DNA of 64,000 bases from Hyphomonas adhaerens MHS-3 (GTDB lineage: Bacteria; Pseudomonadota; Alphaproteobacteria; Caulobacterales; Hyphomonadaceae). The stretch spans positions 496,001 to 560,000 of the forward strand of contig NZ_ARYH01000001.1 of assembly GCF_000685235.1 (NCBI RefSeq). Reading direction: 5' to 3'. The notes under the pieces are model-generated. The model saw nothing but the letters and a program-made list of their open reading frames with translations, was not told the origin of the DNA and ran no database searches. Each line of letters opens with the position of its first letter. Position 1 is the first letter of the stretch. The translations under genes were made by a program, and so were the position numbers. Positions 55,285 to 63,302 of this stretch are shown piece after piece.

Positions 55285-56469
55285 TCAGTCGTTTGGGAGA
55301 ATTTTCTGGAACATGCAAATCGTATCGAACCCGCCCCGCCCGTACGGGCCGTCCGTCCTGTAGCGGTAGAGCACCGCGCTGGGGCGAAGACTCCGGTTCG
55401 TCGGATAGGCCAGCATGAACGTCGCCCCGTCAATCCGGAACAGGCTGAAGCGGGTGTACCGGTCCGTCCGATACGGCGTCTCTGCACCGGTGATCAGACG
55501 GAAGCCGTTCGTTCTTGCCCAGTCGGGATAGTCATCGAAATCCTCCACAGCCGCCAGGCTCTCCAGCGCTTCAGGATGGTGCCCCGACCGGAAGAGGATG
55601 ATTTCCCCATCGATATAATGGTTGTCGGCACCCGCTAGGATGACCGTATCGCGCTGTCCGTCATTGTCGAAATCGAATTCGTCCCATTGCATCCTCATCC
55701 CTGTTGCCGCCCGCCGGTAACGTTCGGATTTGAAGTGCATCCTGTTGATGTCCAGCGTCTCGATCAGAGGCGGCCGGAAGTTCAGCCGTTCTTCGCCGGG
55801 CTGGCGCTCATCGGGGGCGATGAACTTCCGGCAAAAGGCTTCGCTATAGGTGGCGGCCACGGTGTAGGTGCCGAGCCGGACATCCTCCGCCATCTGAACA
55901 GGGTCGAGCGGCTGCGCTGCGAGGTCCAGCTCTTTGGTGAAGCACCCTTCTGCATCACGGTCGAGCTTCGCATAGGCTTCCAATTTTGACTTGTACGGCG
56001 GAAGACTGTTGGGATGATCGCAAATCCGAAGCCTGTCGGACGTGACCAGGATGACAGACACATCATTGCCGGACTGATCGACATATCCTGCATGCACAAG
56101 CTGGCGCGAGAGAACTGTCTTGCGATCAATCCAGAGGCTGACCCAATAGGCCGGATCGCCGCCATTCATACCATAGGCAAAGGTCTGGCCTGCAGTGCCC
56201 TGAATTTCTACCTGCTGGCCATTGGCAAGTTGACAGGTCTTGTTGTCTGCCTCCGGGGCCGCTGCCCAGTGAGGCGAAAGGCTTTCCGGCAGATCGTGCC
56301 ACTGAGGGGCGTCGTTATTGTGGACGGTCCCCATCCGGACCAGCGCCTCATTGCGATCCGGCGCGCATTGGAGCGTGGCGACATCGTAGATCCAGTCGGC
56401 TCTGGCGGGCAGGGCAAGCCCCGCAACCACGGCACAACAGATCACAATCACTTTTCTGGCGACTTCCAT
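55285..56469 (-). CDS. secreted hypothetical protein with EF-hand-like loop
   Basis: This is a 394-residue protein with a Sec signal peptide (VIVICCAVVAGLALPARA, cleaved before DWI). No family is recognised. The mature protein has many cysteines and, near residue 262, an EF-hand-like calcium loop DFDNDGQRDT as found in FG-GAP or dockerin repeats. GAGGGG precedes the ATG. It is coupled to the downstream YaiI gene. Confidence 0.65.
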   Translation of the reverse strand: MEVARKVIVICCAVVAGLALPARADWIYDVATLQCAPDRNEALVRMGTVHNNDAPQWHDLPESLSPHWAAAPEADNKTCQLANGQQVEIQGTAGQTFAYGMNGGDPAYWVSLWIDRKTVLSRQLVHAGYVDQSGNDVSVILVTSDRLRICDHPNSLPPYKSKLEAYAKLDRDAEGCFTKELDLAAQPLDPVQMAEDVRLGTYTVAATYSEAFCRKFIAPDERQPGEERLNFRPPLIETLDINRMHFKSERYRRAATGMRMQWDEFDFDNDGQRDTVILAGADNHYIDGEIILFRSGHHPEALESLAAVEDFDDYPDWARTNGFRLITGAETPYRTDRYTRFSLFRIDGATFMLAYPTNRSLRPSAVLYRYRTDGPYGRGGFDTICMFQKILPND

Positions 56470-56561
56470 TCTCTGCCCCTCACCTTCTTACCGTTCTATT
56501 TATGAGAGAATACACGGCAAAAGGTGACGAGCTTGTGGCCGGTTCGGGCCAAAGGTCAGAT

Positions 56562-57731
56562 TTACACCATGCCCCCGTCGGTTGGCAGGCCGAAGAGGAT
56601 GCGGCCGGTGAGTTCCCAGGTGGCGGGGGCGGTGATGATGTGCTGGGTCATGGCCTGCGCATCCCGGAACTGGCGCTGCAGGGGCGAGGTTTCGAACAGC
56701 GCCGCGCCGCCGCCCAGCTCATACAGGTTGCGGCAGATGTCCGCCCCGGTGCGGGTGACATGGGTGCAGGCAAGGCGCAGGTCGGCGCGGGCCTCCATGG
56801 GGATTTCGTCAGCCGTCTGTGCAATTTCCCAGACCCGGTCGATTTCGGCGAAGAGCAGCGCCCGCGCCGCGCGCCAGCTGGCCTCGGCCTGCGCATAGGC
56901 GGACTGGATGGTCTGGCGTTCGGCCAGCGTCTTGGCCGAGCCCTGGTTCTTCTTCGCCATGGCCAGCGCGTGGAAATTGTCGAGGCTGCCCCGGGCATTG
57001 CCGAGCGCCGCCGCGCAGACGCCGAGCGAGAGAAAGCCAAAGGCGGGAAACTTGTAGAGCGGGCCGGTCTCCCGCGGATTGCCTTCCGCGAGGCGCACGC
57101 AGCGGCCTTCCGGCACGAAAATGTCTTTCACTTCAAAGTCGCCGGAGCCTGTGCCCTTCAGGCCCATGACGTGCCAGGTGTCCAGCAGGGCCGCCTCGGC
57201 CGCCGGGAAGACGGCCATCAGGGTTTCCGGTGCGCCGCTGGACAGGCGCCGCATCTCTCCATCTTCCCAGACGGTGCAGCCACCGCCGAGCCACGCGCTG
57301 TTGGCGGAGCCGGAGCCCCATTGCCAGCGTCCGGTGACGCGGTAGCCGCCCTCTTCCACGACAGCGCGGCCCATCGGCGCGAAGACGCCGCCGGTGATGA
57401 CATGGGGGTCGTCGAAGATGGCCTCGGCCTCTTCCGGCGCCATGTAAGCAGCGTTCAGCGCGGACGTGTTCGCGATCATGCAGCACCAGCCCGCACTGGC
57501 ATTCGCGGTCGACAGCATCTCGACGGTTTCGACGAAGGTGCGGGGGCTGGCTTCGAGGCCACCGAAGCGCCGGGGCGTGACGAGGCGGAAGACGCTCGCC
57601 TCCGCCATGGTGCGCGCCAGGTCTGCCGGAAGGCGGCGGGCTTCGTCCATCTCGCCCGCCCGGGCGGCGAGTTCCGGCAGCAGGGCTTTTGCTGCGGCGA
57701 CCGGATCTGCCGGGTCTGTCTTCTGGCTCAT
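56562..57731 (-). CDS. acyl-CoA dehydrogenase-fold flavoprotein (monooxygenase type)
   Basis: This is a 389-residue flavoprotein with the acyl-CoA dehydrogenase fold: GWCCMIANTSALNAAYM and VFAPMGRAVVEEGGYRVTGRWQWGSGSANSAWL in the middle domain, and a helical C-terminal domain with ELGGGAALFETSPLQRQFRDAQAMTQHI. It lacks a convincing catalytic Glu of ordinary dehydrogenases and looks more like the group D flavin monooxygenases (HsaA/DszC type). The substrate is unknown. GAGGGG precedes the ATG at 57731. It is last in the metA-VOC-acyltransferase series. Confidence 0.8.
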   Translation of the reverse strand: MSQKTDPADPVAAAKALLPELAARAGEMDEARRLPADLARTMAEASVFRLVTPRRFGGLEASPRTFVETVEMLSTANASAGWCCMIANTSALNAAYMAPEEAEAIFDDPHVITGGVFAPMGRAVVEEGGYRVTGRWQWGSGSANSAWLGGGCTVWEDGEMRRLSSGAPETLMAVFPAAEAALLDTWHVMGLKGTGSGDFEVKDIFVPEGRCVRLAEGNPRETGPLYKFPAFGFLSLGVCAAALGNARGSLDNFHALAMAKKNQGSAKTLAERQTIQSAYAQAEASWRAARALLFAEIDRVWEIAQTADEIPMEARADLRLACTHVTRTGADICRNLYELGGGAALFETSPLQRQFRDAQAMTQHIITAPATWELTGRILFGLPTDGGMV

Positions 57732-57789
57732 ACGCTCCCCTCGTGTTCTTTTCTTTCTGGTGAGATCTTCCGGAATGTCGCCGGCGGGA

Positions 57790-58683
57790 TCAACGGTAGA
57801 CTTTCGGTTTCTTCTGCTGGAAGCGGATGCCGGCCCGCGCGAGGCGGGCGTGCTGGGCGGGGCCGGCGAGTTCATAGGTCCGCTCTCGGAGAAATTCCAT
57901 CAGGCCGCGCCGCTTGCCGGCGGCGGCGAGGTCGTCCGGCGACAGCGTCTGCCCGATCTCGACCCGCAGGGACTTGCCCATGCGCCGGCGCACTTCGCGG
58001 AAGACGAGCGCAAGGCGCAGCTCCAGCGACAAATGGCTCGCCATCTGGAACAGGCGCGAATTCTGGCCGTCGAAATAGATGGGCGTGACCGAGGCGTTGC
58101 CATGGGTGATGAGTTTCGAGGTGAAAGGCTTCCACTCGTCATCCACCGCCGTGCGGTCAAACGGACGCGGCGTCGTGGCAACCCCGCCCGAGGGAAAGAC
58201 GATCACGCAGCCGCCATCCTTGATATGGTCCAGCGCCGCCTTCCGCATGGCCACATTGGCAGCCAGGGCCTCGCGCGTGCCGGAGAAGTCGACGCGCAGC
58301 AAATAATCCCGCGCCTCCGGCACGCCATCGAGCGCGGAGTTTGTCAGCACCCGGAAATCCGGCCGGCGCAGGCTGACCAGCCAGCAGATGACCAGTCCGT
58401 CCAGCACGCCGAAAGGGTGGTTCGCCACCACGACCAGCGGGCCGTCCTTCGGGATGTCGGCAAGGCGCGACGCGGAAAACTGGACATCAAGGTCCAGCAG
58501 CCGGATCGCCGCCTCGAAGAAAGGCACGTCATGGGCGAGGTGGTCGCGGTAGTGCTCGTACAGCTTTTTCAGGTGCGGCTGGCCGGAAAACCGCTCCACG
58601 ACGCGCACAAGGCGGCGCTTCACCGGATCCTCGAAATAGGACGCGTAGGAGAGTTCCGGCGCAGGCGAAGGGGCGGGAATCAT
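57790..58683 (-). CDS. lysophospholipid acyltransferase-like protein
   Basis: This is a 297-residue PlsC-like acyltransferase. The acyltransferase motif is NHPFGVLDG, a His-x5-Asp (His89, Asp95) instead of the usual His-x4-Asp. Motif III appears as VIVFPSGGVA rather than FPEG. These match the NHPFG-type hemolysin-like acyltransferases related to ornithine-lipid synthesis rather than classical PlsC. It may acylate lysophospholipids or lyso-ornithine lipid. It lies between the VOC and flavoprotein genes on one transcript. Confidence 0.82.
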   Translation of the reverse strand: MIPAPSPAPELSYASYFEDPVKRRLVRVVERFSGQPHLKKLYEHYRDHLAHDVPFFEAAIRLLDLDVQFSASRLADIPKDGPLVVVANHPFGVLDGLVICWLVSLRRPDFRVLTNSALDGVPEARDYLLRVDFSGTREALAANVAMRKAALDHIKDGGCVIVFPSGGVATTPRPFDRTAVDDEWKPFTSKLITHGNASVTPIYFDGQNSRLFQMASHLSLELRLALVFREVRRRMGKSLRVEIGQTLSPDDLAAAGKRRGLMEFLRERTYELAGPAQHARLARAGIRFQQKKPKVYR

Positions 58684-58700
58684 CGCCTAGTCCTACGCCG

Positions 58701-59096
58701 TCACAGCAATTCCGAAAAGCGAAGAAGATAACCGTCCGGATCCTGCACCACGCATTGACGCACGCGAATGGGCTCATCGTCGCGCAGATAGGTCTTCTCT
58801 TCGAGGTCCAGGACCAGCGGCGCCCCGGCGGCGAGGGCCGCATCGCGCAGGGCCGCGGCATCCTCCACCTCAATCTGAAAGTTCACGCCCCGGCCATAAG
58901 GCGCCTCCAGCGGCCCGGCGAGCCAGGTACGCCCGACAGGCTCCTCCAGCATCAGCTCTGCCCCTGCCCGTTCGAGATAGGCGAAGCGTTCTTCCGGGCG
59001 CTGGTAGACGACGGAAAAGCCGAGCGCGCCGCAATAGAAGTCGAGGCTCCGCGCAAGATCGCTGACATAGAGTTCAGGGACGAGCGCAGCGGCCAT
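58701..59096 (-). CDS. VOC-family (glyoxalase/bleomycin resistance-like) protein
   Basis: This is a 131-residue vicinal-oxygen-chelate fold protein with two beta-alpha-beta-beta-beta modules: LVPELYVSDLARSLDFYCGALGFSVVY and VNFQIEVEDAAALRDAALAAG, ending VVQDPDGYLLRFSELL. Members bind drugs or act as metal-dependent enzymes; metal ligands appear incomplete, so binding is as likely as catalysis. It begins 3 bases after the metA stop. Confidence 0.85.
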   Translation of the reverse strand: MAAALVPELYVSDLARSLDFYCGALGFSVVYQRPEERFAYLERAGAELMLEEPVGRTWLAGPLEAPYGRGVNFQIEVEDAAALRDAALAAGAPLVLDLEEKTYLRDDEPIRVRQCVVQDPDGYLLRFSELL

Positions 59097-59099
59097 GGC

Positions 59100-60020
59100 T
59101 TACCCCTGCCCGATCCGGGCGTGATCGTAGGGCGTGGACTGATAGACCTGGTTGATCCAGTTGCCGAACAGGAGATGCGCATGGCTGCGCCAGCGGTTCA
59201 GCGGTTTGCGGGTGGGGTCATCGTCCGGGAAGTAATTGTGCGGAATGGCGATGTCGCTGCCGGCGGCCACGTCGCGCTCATATTCTTCCTTCAGGGAGAA
59301 CGAGTCATATTCGACATGGTTGAACATGAAGACGCTGCGGCTGGGCGCGTGTTCCAGCAGGCTCGGCCCCGTGGCCGGGCAGTCGACCAGCATGTCCAGC
59401 TCCGGCCGGGCGAGCACGTCTTCGGCATGCACTTCGGTCCAGCGGGAGACCGGGATCAGGAAGTCGTCCGAGAAGCCGTTCAGATAAGGCGAGGCCGGGG
59501 CGAGGTTGCGCTGGCGGTAGATGCCGAAAGCCTTCTTTGCCAGCTGGTATTTCGGCAGTTTGTGGAAATGCCAGGCCGCCGCCATCGCGCCCCAGCAGAT
59601 GAACAGGTTCGAATGCACATTCGTCCGGGTCCAGTCGAAGATGCAGGTCAACTCGTCCCAATAGGTCACGTCTTCGAAATCCAGCTGCTCGACCGGGGCG
59701 CCGGTGACGATGAAGCCGTCGAACTTGCGGTCTGCCACCTGTTCCCAGGTGTTGTAGAAACTGATCAGGTGATCCTGCGAGGTATTCTTCGGCGTGTGAT
59801 TGCCGATGCGGATCAGCGACAGTTCGATCTGCAGGGGCGAGGCGCCCAGCAGGCGCGCAATCTGTGTCTCGGTGCGGACCTTGTTCGGCATCAGGTTGAG
59901 CAGGCCGATCTGCAAGGGGCGGATATCCTGGCGGGCGGCTTCGGATTCCTGCATCACCGCGACACCCTCTTTGAGAAGGGTTTCACGGGCAGGCAGGGCG
60001 TCCGGAATCTTGATCGGCAC
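59100..60020 (-). CDS. metA: homoserine O-acetyltransferase (MetA type)
   Basis: MetA transfers an acyl group from acyl-CoA to homoserine in the first committed step of methionine synthesis. The 306-residue product has Cys142 in FICWGAMAA and His235/Glu237 in FNHVEYDS at exactly the canonical positions. The acyl-specificity site is Glu111 (GAPVEQLDF), the residue that gives acetyl-CoA specificity in Bacillus MetA, whereas Gly gives succinyl-CoA in E. coli. Acetyl transfer is therefore predicted, although many annotations call MetA a succinyltransferase. The start is a GTG. It lies under a SAM-II riboswitch. Confidence 0.95.
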   Translation of the reverse strand: MPIKIPDALPARETLLKEGVAVMQESEAARQDIRPLQIGLLNLMPNKVRTETQIARLLGASPLQIELSLIRIGNHTPKNTSQDHLISFYNTWEQVADRKFDGFIVTGAPVEQLDFEDVTYWDELTCIFDWTRTNVHSNLFICWGAMAAAWHFHKLPKYQLAKKAFGIYRQRNLAPASPYLNGFSDDFLIPVSRWTEVHAEDVLARPELDMLVDCPATGPSLLEHAPSRSVFMFNHVEYDSFSLKEEYERDVAAGSDIAIPHNYFPDDDPTRKPLNRWRSHAHLLFGNWINQVYQSTPYDHARIGQG

Positions 60021-60110
60021 GGGGCAACACTCTCGACTTGTTCAGCCAGCTTGAGACCTGAAAACAAGGGAAAAAGGGAGCGCGGGGCGAAATGGTCTTC
60101 CTGCGCGCGG

Positions 60111-60164
60111 CCCTTTTAGCGACTTGTTTTACGTGGCTGCAAGCCGGCCGGCCAAATCACCACG
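60111..60164 (-). promoter_or_regulatory. SAM-II riboswitch in the metA leader
   Basis: On the minus strand the P1 stem CGTGG / CCACG encloses GTGATTTGG... and ...CTTGCAG, and downstream lies the conserved GCTAAAAGGG that forms the pseudoknot. This matches the SAM-II consensus (GATTT, TTGCA and GCTAAAAAGG blocks in order) known upstream of metA/metX in alphaproteobacteria. A Caulobacter-like promoter, TTGCCC and GCTACAT, lies just upstream. The element ends about 90 bases before the metA GTG, somewhat farther than usual. Confidence 0.88.
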
Positions 60165-60272
60165 AACAGCGCATGTAGCGCCGGACGTGGCTGGGGGCAA
60201 GAGGCAGACCTGACAGGCCGCCTCAGCGCCAGCCCAAAGGAAGACGCTGAAACGCCCGCCCTGCGAGAGAGA

Positions 60273-61532
60273 TCACTTTTTCCGCGTCACCCGCACATTC
60301 ATCCGTTGGTAGCCCTTCACGAAAGGCGATGGCACACGTTCCGGCTCCTCGACCAGTTCGATCGTCTCGAACCGCTTGAGGATTTCTTCCCAGATCACGC
60401 GCAGCTGCATTTCTGCCAGGCGATTGCCGACGCAGCGGTGGATGCCGAACCCGAATGAGAGGTGCTGACGCGGGCGTTCGCGGTCAATGATGTAGCGATC
60501 CGGTTGATCAATCACCGACTCGTCGCGGTTGCCGGAAACGTACCACATGATGACCTTTTCGCCTTTGCGGATTTTCTGGCCGCCGATTTCCGTGTCTTCC
60601 GTCGCTGTACGGCGCATATGTGCCAGCGGCGTCTGCCAGCGGATCGTCTCGGACACCATGGACGGGATCAGGCCCGGATCGGCGCGCAGCTTGTCGAATT
60701 CCGAAGGGAATTTGTTGAGCGCATAGACGCTGCCGGAAATGCTGTTCCGGGTCGTGTCATTGCCGCCGACGATGAGCAGGACGAGATTTCCGAGATATTC
60801 CTGGGGGCTCATGTTCCGCGTGGCTTCGCCATGCGCCAGCATTGATACCAGGTCTCCCTTCGGTGGCTCGTTGACCCGCTGGTTCCAGAGGTCCGTAAAT
60901 TCCGTCAGGCACTGCATCAGTTCGGCGGTTTTCTCCTCAACCGTCTCGACCAGCATGCCGGGGGCCGGAATCGTGGTTGCCACATCCGACCAATGGGTCA
61001 GCTTGCGGCGCTCCTCGAACGGGAAGTCGAACAGGGTCGCCAGCATCTGCGTCGTCAGCTCGATCGACACCCGGTCGACCCAGTCGAACGCCTCCCCTTC
61101 CGGCAGATTGTCGAGGATCTTCGTGGCGCGCTCGCGGATCAGCGGCTCCATCCGGGAGAGATTGGCCGGCGAGACGATCGGGCTGACGGTGAGGCGCTGA
61201 ACGTCGTGTGTGGGCGGGTCCATGGCGATGAACATCGGCAATTCGACATCGGACTGCTGGTCGAGAATGGTGATGCCGCCAAGCGACGCTTCGGACGAGA
61301 ACACCTTGTGATTGGTATCCACCGCCATGATGTCGTTCCAGGTGGTCACGGACCAGTAGGGGCCGAACATTCCGTTTTTGCAGTAATGCACCGGCGCATC
61401 GCGGCGCAGGCGCGCAAAATAAGGCCAATGGGAATCGGTGCGCCACAATTCAGGCTGGCTGACATCGATGTCTTCCAGCGCGATGGTTTCCGCCGGTTCC
61501 ATTGATCTTTCAAGGGCTTGCGTGTCGGCCAT
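60273..61532 (-). CDS. cytochrome P450, CYP153 type
   Basis: This is a class I bacterial P450 of 419 residues. The heme loop FGFGIHRCVG supplies the Cys ligand; the I-helix is GGNDTTRNS and the K-helix ExxR is SETIRWQ. The segment FDWVDRVSIELTTQMLATLFDFPFEERRKLT is characteristic of the CYP153 alkane/terminal hydroxylases, which oxidise medium-chain alkanes or fatty acids. GGAGG precedes the ATG. No ferredoxin or ferredoxin reductase is adjacent, so redox partners must lie elsewhere. It is divergent from a TetR gene. Confidence 0.9.
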   Translation of the reverse strand: MADTQALERSMEPAETIALEDIDVSQPELWRTDSHWPYFARLRRDAPVHYCKNGMFGPYWSVTTWNDIMAVDTNHKVFSSEASLGGITILDQQSDVELPMFIAMDPPTHDVQRLTVSPIVSPANLSRMEPLIRERATKILDNLPEGEAFDWVDRVSIELTTQMLATLFDFPFEERRKLTHWSDVATTIPAPGMLVETVEEKTAELMQCLTEFTDLWNQRVNEPPKGDLVSMLAHGEATRNMSPQEYLGNLVLLIVGGNDTTRNSISGSVYALNKFPSEFDKLRADPGLIPSMVSETIRWQTPLAHMRRTATEDTEIGGQKIRKGEKVIMWYVSGNRDESVIDQPDRYIIDRERPRQHLSFGFGIHRCVGNRLAEMQLRVIWEEILKRFETIELVEEPERVPSPFVKGYQRMNVRVTRKK

Positions 61533-61572
61533 GGGGTTCCTCCAATGTCTCCCGATCCCCGTCTTGGCGGGG

Positions 61573-61614
61573 TTTACATACCCATCAGTATTTGGATACT
61601 AGCCAGTATGTCAA
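61573..61614. promoter_or_regulatory. divergent overlapping promoters with a 34-bp palindromic operator
   Basis: The inverted repeat CATAC-N5-AGTAT / ATACT-N5-GTATG spans 61577-61610. Plus-strand TTTACA (61573) and GATACT (61595), 16 apart, serve the TetR gene. Minus-strand TTGACA (61614-61609) and AATACT, also 16 apart, serve the P450. Both -10 elements sit inside the palindrome, so one bound regulator could block both. Confidence 0.65.
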
Positions 61615-61637
61615 TGACTTTCGATTCGGAAAACCGT

Positions 61638-62309
61638 ATGACCACGACCGATGCAGACCTGCCCCTGAAGCCACGCCTGACCCGCTCTGAAGCCAAGGCG
61701 CGCACGCGCGCGGCCCTCCTGTCTGCCGCGAAAAACGTGTTTGCCCGAGAGGGTTATGGCGGCGCATCGCTGGACCAGATCGCGGCGGAAGTCGGTTACA
61801 CCAAAGGGGCGGTGTATACGCACTTTGCCAGCAAGGAGGACTTGTTCCTTGAACTTCTGTCGGATGGCCTGTTCCGCCAGATCGAGTTTCTGGAAACCCT
61901 TCTGGAGAAGGCACGTGCACGGCCGGAACAGCTCAATGACCTTCTGAACGGCTTGCTGGACGAGCTGGACAATCCGGAGTCGGAGATCGGATCCGGCCTG
62001 GCCGTCCTCGGCGTCGAGCTGCAACTTGAATCCCGGCGCAATCTGCAACTCGCCGCAGGCTTCACCGATATCGTTGGCCGTCACCGCGAAGCCCTCCAGC
62101 GCCTGTTCGCCGAAGTCTTCCGGATCAAGGGCACGAAGCCGGTGATGGATCTCGACACATATAGCGGTACACTGATCGCCGTGGCCGAAGGGCTTGCCCT
62201 GTCACGCGCGGGCGGACTTCAGGGCCGCGTCGCGTCCAGCCGCCAGGTGTTCAACATCCTGCTCGGCCTGGAACCTGCCGTGCATGACGTTCGGAAAAAA
62301 GCGCCGTAG
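61638..62309 (+). CDS. TetR/AcrR-family regulator next to the P450
   Basis: This is a 223-residue regulator. The DNA-binding domain is RSEAKARTRAALLSAAKNVFAREGYGGASLDQIAAEVGYTKGAVYTHFASKEDLFLELL; the C-terminal ligand domain has no close known counterpart. The start is ATG 61638 (GGA 7 bases before) or ATG 61608, which would give a nearly leaderless mRNA from the promoter. It probably represses itself and the CYP153-type P450 and responds to an alkane or fatty-acid signal. Confidence 0.85.
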   Translation: MTTTDADLPLKPRLTRSEAKARTRAALLSAAKNVFAREGYGGASLDQIAAEVGYTKGAVYTHFASKEDLFLELLSDGLFRQIEFLETLLEKARARPEQLNDLLNGLLDELDNPESEIGSGLAVLGVELQLESRRNLQLAAGFTDIVGRHREALQRLFAEVFRIKGTKPVMDLDTYSGTLIAVAEGLALSRAGGLQGRVASSRQVFNILLGLEPAVHDVRKKAP

Positions 62310-62366
62310 AAACCCCGGATTGACGGCGGCATTGCCTTGCCGGGGGTGACGTGTTTTACCCTCCGC

Positions 62367-62966
62367 GTGAAATCAATACTTCTGATCAACGGCCACCAGC
62401 CTTTTCCCACCTCCCCGGGGCGGCTGAACCGGGCTTTCTGCGACCGCGCTAAGGCGCACTTCGAGGCACGCGGCGCAGCGGTGCGAGAGGTCCGGACTGC
62501 TGAGCCTTGGGACACAGACCTTGAGGTGGAAAACCAGCTCTGGGCAGATCTCATCCTCATACAGTTCCCGCTGAACTCGATGGGCTTGCCCTGGTCACTG
62601 AAACGCTACCTCGATGAAGTATATACCGCCGGCATGGATGGGCGCCTTGCCCGGGGGGATGGACGGAGCCGGAAAGACCCCGCGCGGCAATACGGCTCCG
62701 GCGGGAAACTCCAGGGCAAACACTACATGTTGTCGGTCACGATGAATGCACCCCGCACCGCGTTCGATGACCCCGGCCAAGACCTGTTCGCGGGCCGCAG
62801 CCTCGATGAGTTGCTGGCCCCGGTGCATATCAATTTTGCCTTCTTCGCCCTGACACCTTTGCCCACCTTCGCCGCACATGATGTCAGCAAGGCCCCTCAG
62901 ATCGACGCAGACCTCGACCGGTTCGACGCGCACCTGAACGCCCACGCCGCGCCGCTCAGAACATAA
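62367..62966 (+). CDS. flavodoxin-fold NAD(P)H:quinone oxidoreductase (MdaB-like)
   Basis: This is a 199-residue flavoprotein. The N-terminal ILLINGHQPFPTSPGRLNRAFCDRA binds the FMN/FAD phosphate, ADLILIQFPLNSMGLPWSLKRYLDEVYTAGM is the family core, and GSGGKLQGKHYMLSVTMNAPRTAFDD completes the active site. MdaB-type enzymes reduce quinones by two electrons and protect from redox stress. The start is uncertain: GTG 62367 fits the conserved start but has no clear ribosome site. Confidence 0.86.
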   Translation: MKSILLINGHQPFPTSPGRLNRAFCDRAKAHFEARGAAVREVRTAEPWDTDLEVENQLWADLILIQFPLNSMGLPWSLKRYLDEVYTAGMDGRLARGDGRSRKDPARQYGSGGKLQGKHYMLSVTMNAPRTAFDDPGQDLFAGRSLDELLAPVHINFAFFALTPLPTFAAHDVSKAPQIDADLDRFDAHLNAHAAPLRT

Positions 62967-63302
62967 GACGGCCCGGTCCTGTGGCGGCCCATTGTGCAGT
63001 GGCCGGCTACGCCGCCATGTGATCGCAAGCCCCGCTCTTGCCGGGGATGTCCATCACGCCTACATCCACCTCTGAAGCATTTTGAAGAAAGGCGGATTTT
63101 TATGAGTGTCGTTGTGCCAGAACAGGCTGGAATGACCACGTAACCTGACGCCTCTCACGAGGAGGGCAGACCGGCGCAGCCAGTGGCTGCGCGTGTCAGG
63201 ATTTACCGCATCACATCCAGCCATGTAGCTGGCGCCCATCGCGGCGCCTGTTGATATTGCGCGCCGCTGACTAGCCGCGCGCAGGATGACTGGTGAACCA
63301 CA
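62967..63302. other. 336-base gap before rsgA with repeats and a structured element
   Basis: No gene is supported here. It holds a CCCCG / CGGGG palindrome around CTCTTGC (63030-63046), a possible 13-codon frame with AAGGCGG ahead (63102-63143) and a three-way-junction-like fold (63144-63200, see findings). Confidence 0.5.
63144..63200 (+). ncRNA. candidate structured RNA, three-way junction
   Basis: The outer stem CCTGAC / GTCAGG encloses a small hairpin CCTC-TCAC-GAGG and a perfect 8-bp hairpin GCGCAGCC-AGT-GGCTGCGC. The element lies 102 bases before the rsgA start. No known riboswitch class is recognised, and chance cannot be excluded. Confidence 0.35.

Noticed and set aside
63102-63143. 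13-codon frame with a fair ribosome site before rsgA
   Set aside because: It is too short and featureless to call a gene without expression data.
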